Below, piece after piece: positions 55,701-62,971 of a stretch of 64,000 nucleotides of DNA (the stretch's first letter is position 1; each line of letters begins with the position of its first letter). Origin of the DNA: Paraburkholderia sp041321145 (GTDB lineage Bacteria; Pseudomonadota; Gammaproteobacteria; Burkholderiales; Burkholderiaceae); assembly GCF_041321145.1 (NCBI RefSeq), contig NZ_JBGGWA010000003.1, positions 434,001 through 498,000 on the forward strand. Reading direction: 5' to 3'. A program made the position numbers and the translations under genes. A model generated the notes under the pieces. The model was not told the DNA's origin and searched no databases. It worked only from the letters and a program-made list of their open reading frames with translations.

Positions 55701-57118
55701 GAGTAGCGCTTCACGCGCGCGAGGCCGGTATCGACCACATAGCGAATACCAGGCACCGTCAGCGAAGTTTCCGCGACGTTGGTGGCCAGCACGATGCGGC
55801 GCGCGTTCGACGTGCGGAACACGCGCTCCTGTTCGGCAGCAGACAAGCGCGCGAACAACGGCAGAATCTCCGTATGCGGTGGGTGATGTTTGCGCAGCGC
55901 CTCGGCCGCATCGCGGATTTCGCGCTCGCCGGGCAGGAAGACCAGCACGTCGCCGGGGCCTTCGCGACACAACTCGTCGACCGCGTCGACGATCGCTTCC
56001 ATCAGATCGCGGTCCGTTTCGCGCTGGGTTTTCGGCCTCTCACGCGATTCACGCGAAGACGATGAGGAAGAGCCTTCCGCCGCCTTCACCGCCGGACTGT
56101 CCTCCGCGACCGGCCGATAGCGCACCTCGACCGGATAAAGACGGCCGCTCACTTCGATCACCGGCGCGGGTTTTTCTTCGCTGCCGAAATGGCGCGCGAA
56201 ACGGTCCGCGTCGATCGTCGCCGAGGTCACGATCAGCTTCAGATCGGGACGCTTGACGAGGATTTCCTTCAGATAACCGAGCAGAAAATCGATGTTCAGG
56301 CTGCGCTCGTGCGCTTCGTCGATGATCAGCGTGTCGTAGGCTTTCAGCAGCGGATCGGTCTGCGTTTCGGCCAGCAGAATACCGTCGGTCATCAGCTTGA
56401 CCGATGCGCCCGGCGACAGATTGTCGGTAAAGCGCACCTTGTAGCCGACCACTTCGCCGAACGGCGTGCCGAGTTCTTCGGCAATGCGGCGGCCCGTCGC
56501 CGACGCGGCGATCCGGCGCGGCTGCGTGTGGCCGATCAGGCCGGCGCCACCGGCGCCGAGGCCTCGGCCAAGTTCGAGGCAAATTTTCGGCAACTGGGTT
56601 GTTTTGCCCGAGCCGGTCTCGCCGCACACGATCACGACCTGGTTCTGCGCGATCGCCTTGGCGATCTCGTCGCGGCGGCCGGAGACCGGCAGCGCCTCGG
56701 GAAAAGTGATCGGTGGAATCGGATTCGGTTCGACGACGCGCTGCACGCGCGGCGGACGTGGTTCGCGACGGGCGTTGCGTTCGGCGTCGCCGGCTTGCGG
56801 CGCTTTTTGCCCAGGCGCGGCACCGCTGCCGGCCGGTTGCTTGCGCCTGGCATCGCCTCGCGGCCGCGGCTCGCGCGCTTCATGAGCCGTTTTCGGCACC
56901 TGCGCGCCTGCTTCGCGGCGCGCGTCACGTGGCGGATTATTTTTCTGCGCAGGCGCGTCCGCGCCTTCGGCCGCACGTCGCGGCTCGCGCGCCGCTGGCG
57001 GCGTGTTGCGGTTGGCGTCCTGCGCATTGCGGCGCTGCGCGTCGCCGGCGTTCACCTGATCGGCGGCCGGCGCCGCATTCTTGTTCGCCGTAGCGGGACT
57101 TTTGGGTACATTCGACAT
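52760..57118 (-). CDS. hrpA: ATP-dependent RNA helicase HrpA
   Basis: DEAH-box RNA helicase, 1452 residues (E. coli HrpA ~1300). Residues 1–135 are a low-complexity Ala/Arg/Pro/Lys-rich extension. The helicase core follows: Walker A GETGSGKTTQLPK, DEAH in IIDEAHERSLNID, SAT in VTSATIDADRF, and motif VI QRAGRCGR, then the HA2/OB-fold region and the long HrpA C-terminal domain. A second Gly/Ala/Ser-rich insert of about 55 residues lies near residue 1120. HrpA rescues stalled ribosomes in E. coli. The start codon is only 23 bases from that of divergent argA; a start further inside is possible but no better ATG is evident. Confidence 0.93.
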   Translation of the reverse strand: MSNVPKSPATANKNAAPAADQVNAGDAQRRNAQDANRNTPPAAREPRRAAEGADAPAQKNNPPRDARREAGAQVPKTAHEAREPRPRGDARRKQPAGSGAAPGQKAPQAGDAERNARREPRPPRVQRVVEPNPIPPITFPEALPVSGRRDEIAKAIAQNQVVIVCGETGSGKTTQLPKICLELGRGLGAGGAGLIGHTQPRRIAASATGRRIAEELGTPFGEVVGYKVRFTDNLSPGASVKLMTDGILLAETQTDPLLKAYDTLIIDEAHERSLNIDFLLGYLKEILVKRPDLKLIVTSATIDADRFARHFGSEEKPAPVIEVSGRLYPVEVRYRPVAEDSPAVKAAEGSSSSSSRESRERPKTQRETDRDLMEAIVDAVDELCREGPGDVLVFLPGEREIRDAAEALRKHHPPHTEILPLFARLSAAEQERVFRTSNARRIVLATNVAETSLTVPGIRYVVDTGLARVKRYSYRNKVEQLQVESISQAAANQRAGRCGRVADGICIRLYEESDYQGRVRFTDPEILRSSLASVILRMKSLHLTEIETFPFIEPPPGRAVADGYQLLNELGAVDDDNQLTPLGRELARLPLDPRVGRMILAARDQQALKEVLIIASALSVQDPRDRPIEAQEQADQAHRRFADERSEFLQWLKIWNWFEEAIAHKKSNRQLQDECRKNFLSQLRLREWRDVHSQLLTVVREHGWRLNEAEATFEQIHLALLTGLLGNIGLKADDEPYYLGARSIKFYLWPGSALVKKAGKWVMAAELVETSRLYARCIAKIEPEWIERIGAHLLKKSLSEPHWEKRAAQVSAFERAVLHGLPIYHRRRVSFGKQDPARARELFIRGALVEGEFDTKLAFFAHNRKLLADIEQLEHKSRRQDVLVDDELIFGFYDQALPQGIYTGASFERWYRDELKKSGQPEDKLRLLYLSRDDLMRHEAAGVTTDLFPKRMTMAGVEMVLTYHFEPGSPRDGVTLAVPLYALNQVDARRCEWLVPGMLKEKAQLLLKSLPQKLRRHCVPLPEYAAGFVERHGGPRFGAGGLLESLIADIREQTQVAMKQSDFKLETLTPHLFMNFKVVDEHGRQLAMGRNLSQLRAELGVQAQQHFQKIASSAAGAALAGAGGGGVAVGSQPAGSAGSDSPAGGAAQRGKGTAGSGPQSAPQDGATGTALYEKLTTWNFGKLPDLLEIRRGGQTLFGYPALVDRGTHCDVEVFDSPDEAARIHRAGLRRLFALQLKEPIKFLEKNLPGLREMAMQFMPRGTQEALRDQLIDTALDRACLQDPLPDDVSFHTRRDEGRSRLTLLAQEIARLVGQILSEYATVTKKLMQAKTFTAAHADMSNQLEALIGKRFVVDTPYPQLAHFPRYLKGIAMRIDKLKADAARDARQFAEFHPLSQNYQRALAQRGGVLDTRLSEFRWLLEELRISLFAQELRTPMPVSVKRLYKVWESMQR

Positions 57119-57126
57119 GGGGGCGC

Positions 57127-57134
57127 ATTATAAT
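57127..57134. promoter_or_regulatory. Symmetric -10 element between hrpA and argA
   Basis: ATTATAAT is self-complementary and gives a perfect TATAAT on each strand (57129–57134 plus, 57132–57127 minus). Its distance to each start codon (about 7–8 bases) is that expected between a -10 and +1. Confidence 0.5.
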
Positions 57135-57141
57135 CCCCGGC

Positions 57142-58530
57142 ATGAATTCCCAAACCGACCTCGTCCCCGCGCCCGCGAGCGTTCCGGCCCCCGCCGGGGC
57201 AACGGAAAATCTCGCCCAGCACGCGCAATTCGTCGACTGGATGCGCTCAGTCGCCCCTTACATCCATGCGTTCCGTAACAAGACGTTTGTCGTCGGTTTC
57301 GGCGGCGAGGTCGTGCATCAGGGGCTCCTGAATGCGCTCGTCTCCGATATCGCGCTGTTGCAGGCCATGGGCATCCAGATCGTACTGGTGCACGGCTCGC
57401 GACCGCAGGTCGAAGAACAGATGAGCCTGCACGGCGTGGAATCCGAGTTTTCGCACGGCATGCGCATCACCGACGCGCGCGCGCTGGAGTCCGCGAAAGA
57501 AGCGGCCGGCGAAGTGCGGCTGGACATCGAGGCCGCGATCAGCCAGGGCTTGCCGAACACGCCGATGGCGCACGCGCACATCAGCGTGGTGTCGGGCAAC
57601 TTCGTGACGGCACGGCCGGTCGGCATTCTGGACGGCGTCGATTTCGCCCACACCGGCGTGGTGCGCAAGATCGACGCGGATTCGATCCGCCATTCGCTCG
57701 CAAGCCGCAAGCTGGTGCTGCTCTCGCCGCTCGGCTTCTCGCCCACCGGCGAGGCGTTCAATCTGGCCATGGAAGACGTCGCCTCGGCTGCCGCGATCGC
57801 CCTGCGTGCCGACAAGATTGTGTTCCTGACCGAAACGCCGGGCCTGATGGAAGCCGGCGAAGAAGGTCCTGAACTGGTCCGCGAACTGTCGCTCGACGAC
57901 GCCTACAAGCTGCATGAAAGCGGCGAAGTCACCGGCGACGCGGGCTTCTACCTGAAACATTCGATCCGCGCCTGCCGCGGCGGCGTGGCACGGGCGCACA
58001 TCATCCCCTACGCGCTCGACGGCAGCCTGCTGCTCGAACTGTTCCTGCACGATGGCGTCGGCACGATGATCTCGTACGAGAACCTCGAAAGCCTGCGTGA
58101 AGCCACGCCGGACGACGTCGGCGGCATTCTTTCGCTGATCGAGCCGCTCGAATCCGACGGCACGCTGGTGCGGCGCGGCCGCCACCAGATCGAGCGCGAC
58201 ATCGACCATTTCTCGGTGATCGAGCACGATGGCGTGCTGTTCGGCTGCGCGGCGCTATACCCGTACCCGCAAGAGCGCATCGGTGAAATGGCCTGCCTGA
58301 CGGTTGCGCCGGAAGCGCAAGGCACCGGCGACGGCGAACGCCTGCTCAAGCGCATCGAACAACGCGCCCGGGCGCGCGGCCTCACGCGCATTTTCGTGCT
58401 CACCACGCGTACCGAACACTGGTTCCTCAAGCGCGGCTTCGTTAAAGTCACGGTCGACGACCTGCCTGAAGACCGCCGCAGACTCTATAACTGGCAGCGC
58501 AAGTCGCTCGTGCTGATGAAGCAGCTCTGA
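57142..58530 (+). CDS. argA: N-acetylglutamate synthase
   Basis: First enzyme of arginine synthesis, acetylating glutamate with acetyl-CoA. The 462 residues align along their length with E. coli ArgA: an amino-acid-kinase-like domain (about 25–290, KTFVVGFGGEVVHQGLL, VLVHGSRPQVEEQM, HISVVSGNFVTARPVG) and a GNAT domain (about 310–455, MACLTVAPEAQGTGDGERLLKRI, RTEHWFLKRGFVKV). The N terminus has about 19 extra, Pro/Ala-rich residues. No ribosome site precedes the ATG, and the adjacent -10 element suggests a leaderless message. Confidence 0.96.
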   Translation: MNSQTDLVPAPASVPAPAGATENLAQHAQFVDWMRSVAPYIHAFRNKTFVVGFGGEVVHQGLLNALVSDIALLQAMGIQIVLVHGSRPQVEEQMSLHGVESEFSHGMRITDARALESAKEAAGEVRLDIEAAISQGLPNTPMAHAHISVVSGNFVTARPVGILDGVDFAHTGVVRKIDADSIRHSLASRKLVLLSPLGFSPTGEAFNLAMEDVASAAAIALRADKIVFLTETPGLMEAGEEGPELVRELSLDDAYKLHESGEVTGDAGFYLKHSIRACRGGVARAHIIPYALDGSLLLELFLHDGVGTMISYENLESLREATPDDVGGILSLIEPLESDGTLVRRGRHQIERDIDHFSVIEHDGVLFGCAALYPYPQERIGEMACLTVAPEAQGTGDGERLLKRIEQRARARGLTRIFVLTTRTEHWFLKRGFVKVTVDDLPEDRRRLYNWQRKSLVLMKQL

Positions 58531-58582
58531 GCGTCCCATACAGGCGACTGCCACCCCACATCGATTACAGGAGAAGCACAGC

Positions 58583-58858
58583 ATGGCTCGTATGATTCAA
58601 TGCGCGAAGCTCGGCAAGGAAGCCGAAGGCCTCGATTTCCCGCCGCTGCCGGGCGAACTTGGCAAGCGGATCTACGAAAGCATTTCGAAGGAAGCCTGGC
58701 AGGCCTGGTTGAAGCAGCAGACCATGCTGATCAACGAAAACCGCCTGAACATGGCCGATCCGCGCGCGCGCCAATATCTGATGAAGCAGACCGAAAAGTT
58801 CTTCTTCGGCGAAGGCGCGGATACGGCGCAAGGCTACGTGCCGCCGGTGGCTGAGTAA
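58583..58858 (+). CDS. yggX: Oxidative damage protection/Fe(2+)-trafficking protein (YggX family)
   Basis: Small cytoplasmic protein of 91 residues implicated in iron trafficking and protection of Fe-S enzymes from oxidation. It has the family start RMIQCAKLGKEAEGLDFPP with the single conserved Cys, and the core RIYESISKEAWQAWLKQQTM and INENRLNMADPRARQYL. AGGAGA lies upstream. It follows argA by 52 bases in the same direction and may be cotranscribed. Confidence 0.95.
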   Translation: MARMIQCAKLGKEAEGLDFPPLPGELGKRIYESISKEAWQAWLKQQTMLINENRLNMADPRARQYLMKQTEKFFFGEGADTAQGYVPPVAE

Positions 58859-58898
58859 CGGCTTTCGGTTGCACGCCAGCCCTGGCGATCCGCCTGAC

Positions 58899-58927
58899 AA
58901 AAATCCGCGCCGCGAGCGCGGATTTTT
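58899..58927 (+). terminator. Terminator after yggX
   Basis: 12-bp perfect stem (58899–58910 AAAAATCCGCGC, 58916–58927 GCGCGGATTTTT) with a CGCGA loop, continuing into further T residues. Confidence 0.9.
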
Positions 58928-59052
58928 TTCGCCTGCTTTGCGGCGCGTTTCCGGCCGCTTTTAAGCCTTTTTTGCATGCCGCCGTAATCCGCTCAATCCC
59001 CCACCCCGCAAGGGATTAGCGCCCTCGCACAGTCTCCTTCCAGCTACCAGGT

Positions 59053-59082
59053 TTGCACGATCCTCGGTCATCATGCTATCAT
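59053..59082 (+). promoter_or_regulatory. Candidate proP promoter
   Basis: -35 TTGCAC (59053–59058), 18-base spacer and -10 TATCAT (59077–59082). It is some 470 bases before the chosen start codon. Confidence 0.35.
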
Positions 59083-59551
59083 GTGCACCGTTCCAACAGC
59101 ATTTCACCTTCATTCACGTTCTTTTCATGCCGCTGCGGCGTGCATTTTCCTGCGCGGCGCCGTGCTGAATTGAACAGTTTTTTATACAAGAAGGCTTGTC
59201 GGTCGTTTCCCCGCTTCATCTCACACCATGAGCGGCGAATACAGCACCGGCCTTTTTCGTTTCGAGCCTTCCAGCGGCGCGTGGGCCAGCTTTCAGCCAC
59301 CCCAGCGTCCTCATGCATCTGCCCCCCTTTCACGGCCACGCAGATGCAACAGTCAGCACAATCTAGACGAGTGTTTTTTCGCGAATAGTTCGCGAGGCAC
59401 GGGCGTTTTATTTTCTTTTTCGCGCCCCTTTTATCGCTTTCGAGCGAGAGAGACGCCATCGCCCTGCTCACGAAACTGCACTTCCCCAGCACCCGTGGCG
59501 GAACGTTCATGCGCATTCATGAGTTTCGTCGCAGTCATTGGAGTTTTCACC

Positions 59552-61021
59552 TTGACCGCTTCCAGCAACGGCTTCTGGCGACACCACAAAGAAGAACAAC
59601 GCCTCTCCCTCGACGACATCACGGTCGTCGACAAATCTCTCCTCAAGCGGGCCGTCGGCGCCATGGCGCTCGGCAACGCGATGGAATGGTTCGATTTCGG
59701 CGTGTACAGCTACATCGCTGTCACGCTCGGCCACGTGTTCTTCCCGTCGTCGAGCCCGTCCGCCCAGTTGCTCGCCACCTTCGGCACGTTCGCCGCGGCG
59801 TTCCTCGTGCGGCCGGTCGGCGGCATGGTGTTCGGACCGCTGGGCGACCGCATCGGCCGTCAGCGCGTGCTGGCCATGACGATGATCATGATGGCGCTCG
59901 GCACCTTCGCGATCGGCCTGATCCCGAGCTACGCGACGATCGGCATTTTCGCGCCGGGGTTGCTGCTCGTCGCGCGTCTGGTGCAAGGCTTTTCGACGGG
60001 TGGCGAGTACGGGGGTGCCGCCACCTTCATCGCTGAATTCTCGACGGATAAGCGCCGTGGCTTCATGGGCAGCTTCCTTGAGTTCGGCACGCTGATCGGC
60101 TACGTACTCGGCGCGGGTACGGTTGCGGTCCTGACAGCGACACTGTCGAACGACGCACTGCTGTCGTGGGGCTGGCGTGTGCCGTTCCTGATCGCGGGTC
60201 CGCTGGGTCTGGTCGGTCTGTATATCCGGATGAAGCTCGAAGAAACACCCGCGTTCAAGAAGCAGGCTGAACAACGCGAAGCCGAAGATAAAGCCGCGCC
60301 GAAGCAATCGTTCCGTCAGTTGCTCGCGCAACAATGGAAGCCGCTTCTGCTGTGCGTTGGCCTCGTGCTGATCTTCAACGTCACCGATTACATGGCGCTG
60401 TCGTATCTGCCGAGCTATCTGTCGGCCACGCTGCACTTCAACGAAACGCACGGCCTGTTCCTCGTGCTGCTCGTCATGGTGCTGATGATGCCGATGACGC
60501 TCGCAGCCGGCCACCTGTCCGACACGATCGGCCGCAAGCCGGTGATGCTGTTCGGTTGCGTGGGCCTGTTCGCGCTGTCGATTCCCGCGCTGCTCCTGAT
60601 CCGCATGGGCACGGTACTGCCGGTGTTCGGCGGCCTGATGATTCTTGGCGTGCTGCTGTCATGCTTTACCGGCGTGATGCCGTCGGCCCTGCCGGCGCTG
60701 TTCCCGACGAAGATCCGCTACGGCGCGCTGGCGATCGGCTTCAACATTTCGGTGTCGCTGTTCGGCGGGACGACGCCGCTCGTGACGGCATGGCTGGTCG
60801 ACAGCACCGGCAATCTGATGATGCCCGCGTACTACCTGATGGGTGCGTCGCTGATCGGTATCGTATCGGTGTTCGCACTGCACGAAACGGCCCGCAAGCC
60901 GTTGCTCGGTTCGGGCCCCTGTGTCGCGACGCGTGCGGAAGCGCATGCGGTGCTGCGCGGCGAGCATGAAGCGGCAGAGATGGATGAACGCTACGCAGCG
61001 GCAGCAACGGCGCGTGCGTGA
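59552..61021 (+). CDS. proP: ProP-type MFS proline/betaine-proton symporter
   Basis: Metabolite:H+ symporter of the MFS, closely resembling E. coli ProP along the core: LSLDDITVVDKSLLKRAVGA, GNAMEWFDFGVYSYIA, the MFS motif GPLGDRIGRQRVLA, VQGFSTGGEYGGAATFIAEF and RGFMGSFLEFG. There are twelve membrane helices. The TTG at 59552 (LTASSNGFW) has GGAG eight bases upstream and gives 489 residues; an ATG at 59519 (MSFVAVIG) is the main alternative. The C-terminal coiled coil of E. coli ProP is missing here, so osmotic control may differ. Confidence 0.9.
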   Translation: MTASSNGFWRHHKEEQRLSLDDITVVDKSLLKRAVGAMALGNAMEWFDFGVYSYIAVTLGHVFFPSSSPSAQLLATFGTFAAAFLVRPVGGMVFGPLGDRIGRQRVLAMTMIMMALGTFAIGLIPSYATIGIFAPGLLLVARLVQGFSTGGEYGGAATFIAEFSTDKRRGFMGSFLEFGTLIGYVLGAGTVAVLTATLSNDALLSWGWRVPFLIAGPLGLVGLYIRMKLEETPAFKKQAEQREAEDKAAPKQSFRQLLAQQWKPLLLCVGLVLIFNVTDYMALSYLPSYLSATLHFNETHGLFLVLLVMVLMMPMTLAAGHLSDTIGRKPVMLFGCVGLFALSIPALLLIRMGTVLPVFGGLMILGVLLSCFTGVMPSALPALFPTKIRYGALAIGFNISVSLFGGTTPLVTAWLVDSTGNLMMPAYYLMGASLIGIVSVFALHETARKPLLGSGPCVATRAEAHAVLRGEHEAAEMDERYAAAATARA

Positions 61022-61120
61022 TTCCGGGTTGCGCGGTAGCTAGCAGTTGAAGCAGTACGCATATCACACGCCGCAGTGGGCGTCGGCAGTCAACTGCAGC
61101 AATTAGCGTTAGCGTGTCCG

Positions 61121-61152
61121 AAAACGGGCCGGCAGATCTGCCGGCCCGTTTT
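61121..61152. terminator. Bidirectional terminator between proP and the phosphoesterase gene
   Basis: 32-base perfect palindrome with 16-base arms (AAAACGGGCCGGCAGA and its complement) with A-tract and T-tract ends. It abuts the stop codon of the phosphoesterase gene on the minus strand. Confidence 0.9.
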
Positions 61153-61641
61153 TTATGTCACGAGAAAATCAAGCGTCGCGCTCGCGTGCGCGCCTTCAAC
61201 GATTAGCATGCCGGCGGAGATCGGCAACTTGAAACGCCTGGGTCCGGCGCTGCCTGGATTAACGAATAGCACCCCGTCGCGCTCGCTGATCGCGGGCTTG
61301 TGCGAGTGTCCCGTCACGATCACGTCGATGCCTTCACTGCGCGGATCGTCGCCCACGTCGGCGAGGTCGTGCACGACGAGGATCGTCACCTGTTGGACGG
61401 TCAGTTTGACGTGCGTCGGCAGTGCGGCGACCGACTCGCCGATGTCGTTGTTGCCCCGCACTGCCGTGACCGGCGCAATCTGCGCCAGTGCATCGAGCAC
61501 CGCCTGATTGCAGATATCGCCCGCGTGGATGATCGCATCGCAGCCTGCGAGATACTGCAGGGCTTCAGGGCGCACGAGGTTGTGCGTGTCGGAAATCAGG
61601 CCGATGCGAACAGGCGGGGAGCTTTGGGTGCGCGAAGTCAT
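61153..61641 (-). CDS. YfcE/MJ0936-type metallophosphoesterase
   Basis: Small calcineurin-like phosphodiesterase, 162 residues. The metal motifs are in order: ISDTHN, HAGDICN, RGNNDIGE, VHDLAD, and GHSHKP, then VNPGSAGPRR. This fits the YfcE group of Mn-dependent phosphodiesterases with unknown natural substrate. It lies 24 bases past the short membrane ORF in the same direction, so it may belong to the same transcript. Confidence 0.92.
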   Translation of the reverse strand: MTSRTQSSPPVRIGLISDTHNLVRPEALQYLAGCDAIIHAGDICNQAVLDALAQIAPVTAVRGNNDIGESVAALPTHVKLTVQQVTILVVHDLADVGDDPRSEGIDVIVTGHSHKPAISERDGVLFVNPGSAGPRRFKLPISAGMLIVEGAHASATLDFLVT

Positions 61642-61665
61642 GATGCCAGTATCGGCCAGACGGCC

Positions 61666-61869
61666 TCAGCCTGCCGACTGCTGTTCGGCAAGTTCGCGAG
61701 TCAAGGTCTGCACCGGCCGCTTCGCGCCGAGCATCCGTTTGGTCGCGCCCTGCACCGCCACCGGCAACCCCGCCCGCCATCCCGCCACCGACGGTCCCCA
61801 CACACGCCCCGCCACGGTCAGCGCGGCGAGAAACGCGGGCACCAGCGCGAGCTTGAGTGCAAGCAGCAT
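61666..61869 (-). pseudogene. Short membrane ORF, possible remnant of a larger membrane protein
   Basis: 67-residue ORF beginning MLLALKLALVPAFLAALTVA then GRVWGPSVAGWRAGLP. This opening resembles, from memory, the N terminus of a multi-helix Burkholderiales membrane protein of ~250+ residues, where it is followed by many more helices. Here a hydrophilic tail (KRMLGAKRPVQTLTRELAEQ) follows instead. The start codon lies two bases after the stop of the TMEM175-type gene, so translation is coupled. It could be an internal-deletion remnant or a genuine small protein; no search was run. Confidence 0.45.
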
Positions 61870-61871
61870 GC

Positions 61872-62447
61872 TTACGCCTCCATCAGGTGTTCGATGCGGC
61901 GGTCAGGCACCAGCCACCACGCCGCGGCCAGCGTATAGAGCGCGGCCGAGAGCCACGGCTGAACGAATGCCAGCACGATGCCCACCAGATAGACGACGAC
62001 CGAGACCTTGCCCTTGAAGTCGTTGCCGAGCGCTTTCGCGATCGTCGACTCCCTGCCGTGCTCGCGGATCAGCACGCGGGTCAGAATGAAATAGGCAATC
62101 GCCGCCATGAACAGCACGGCGCCGTACATCGCGGTCGGCCACGAAGCCAGATGGCTTTCGCCGACCCAATGGGTGACGGCCGGCAGCAGCGACAACCAGA
62201 ACAGCAGATGGAGATTGGCCCACAGCACCGCGCCGTTGACCTTCTGCACGGCATGGAACATGTGGTGATGATTGTTCCAGTAGATACCGACGTAGATGAA
62301 GCTCAACACGTAGGCGCAGAACACGGGAACCACCGGGCGCAACGCAGCGAGATCGAAACCCTCGGGCACCTTCAGTTCGAGCACCATGATCGTAATGATG
62401 ATGGCGATCACGCCATCGCTGAAGGCTTCGACGCGTCCCTTGCCCAT
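61872..62447 (-). CDS. TMEM175-type (DUF1211) potassium channel family protein
   Basis: Bacterial TMEM175-like membrane protein, 191 residues and about six helices. The signature RVEAFSDGVIAIIITIMVLEL in the first helix contains the conserved FSDG; WNNHHHMFHAV follows in the loop. Bacterial members form K+-conducting channels. Its stop is coupled to the short ORF downstream. Confidence 0.9.
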   Translation of the reverse strand: MGKGRVEAFSDGVIAIIITIMVLELKVPEGFDLAALRPVVPVFCAYVLSFIYVGIYWNNHHHMFHAVQKVNGAVLWANLHLLFWLSLLPAVTHWVGESHLASWPTAMYGAVLFMAAIAYFILTRVLIREHGRESTIAKALGNDFKGKVSVVVYLVGIVLAFVQPWLSAALYTLAAAWWLVPDRRIEHLMEA

Positions 62448-62505
62448 CGGTTGGTTTCCTGATCGTATCGTCGCGAGTGTGAATGCAAATGCTCGTCCCG
62501 GAGCA

Positions 62506-62892
62506 TTACCTGATCAGCGCACCGCGCTCGTGTAACAACTGACGAAGAACGCTGCGATGGCACCGGTTTTCGTCCTCGCAGTAGCACCCGATGGAAAAAT
62601 GCGCCGCCTTTGACAGTGCGGCAAGCAAGTCCAACACCTTACTGGTATCGCTATCGTTCATCTCGGTGCGGAATTTTTTCACAAACGCGTCCCAATCGGC
62701 GTTGCTGGCGGCCGCCTTTCCTTCTTTCATCAACGTCGCGCCAGGCGACAGATTAGGTAGCCACACATCGTAGTAGTCGCGCGAGGCGAATTCAGACCGG
62801 GGTATTCCGCGCGGCGGGCGCCGAACAGTACCGATCCGCACCCCTTCGTCGGCCGCCCTCGGAGACCCTAGTTGAACGATGCTGATGCTCAT
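62506..62892 (-). CDS. DUF488 family protein
   Basis: Cytoplasmic protein of 128 residues from the ATG at 62892, with AGGGAA upstream. The DUF488 hallmarks are RIGTVRRPPRGIPRS near the N terminus, YYDVWLPNLSPG in the middle and the C-terminal CYCEDENRCHRSVLRQLL with paired Cys and Arg. Function is unknown; metal or nucleic-acid binding has been speculated. It stands alone between the TMEM175-type gene and the oxidoreductase. Confidence 0.87.
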   Translation of the reverse strand: MSISIVQLGSPRAADEGVRIGTVRRPPRGIPRSEFASRDYYDVWLPNLSPGATLMKEGKAAASNADWDAFVKKFRTEMNDSDTSKVLDLLAALSKAAHFSIGCYCEDENRCHRSVLRQLLHERGALIR

Positions 62893-62971
62893 GTTTTTCC
62901 CTGATGATTTATCGGCCGCTGTCGGGCAGAACCATAAAGTCCTCACTCCGTGCCAGGAAAGGCGGCACCGC

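Larger units (their letters stand above)
58859..59551. other. Long intergenic leader before proP
   Basis: 693 bases. The first part holds the yggX terminator. A possible promoter TTGCAC-N18-TATCAT lies at 59053–59082. The rest is open in the proP frame back to 59228 but lacks transporter-like sequence, so it looks like a long 5' leader of nearly 470 bases rather than coding sequence. Confidence 0.5.
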
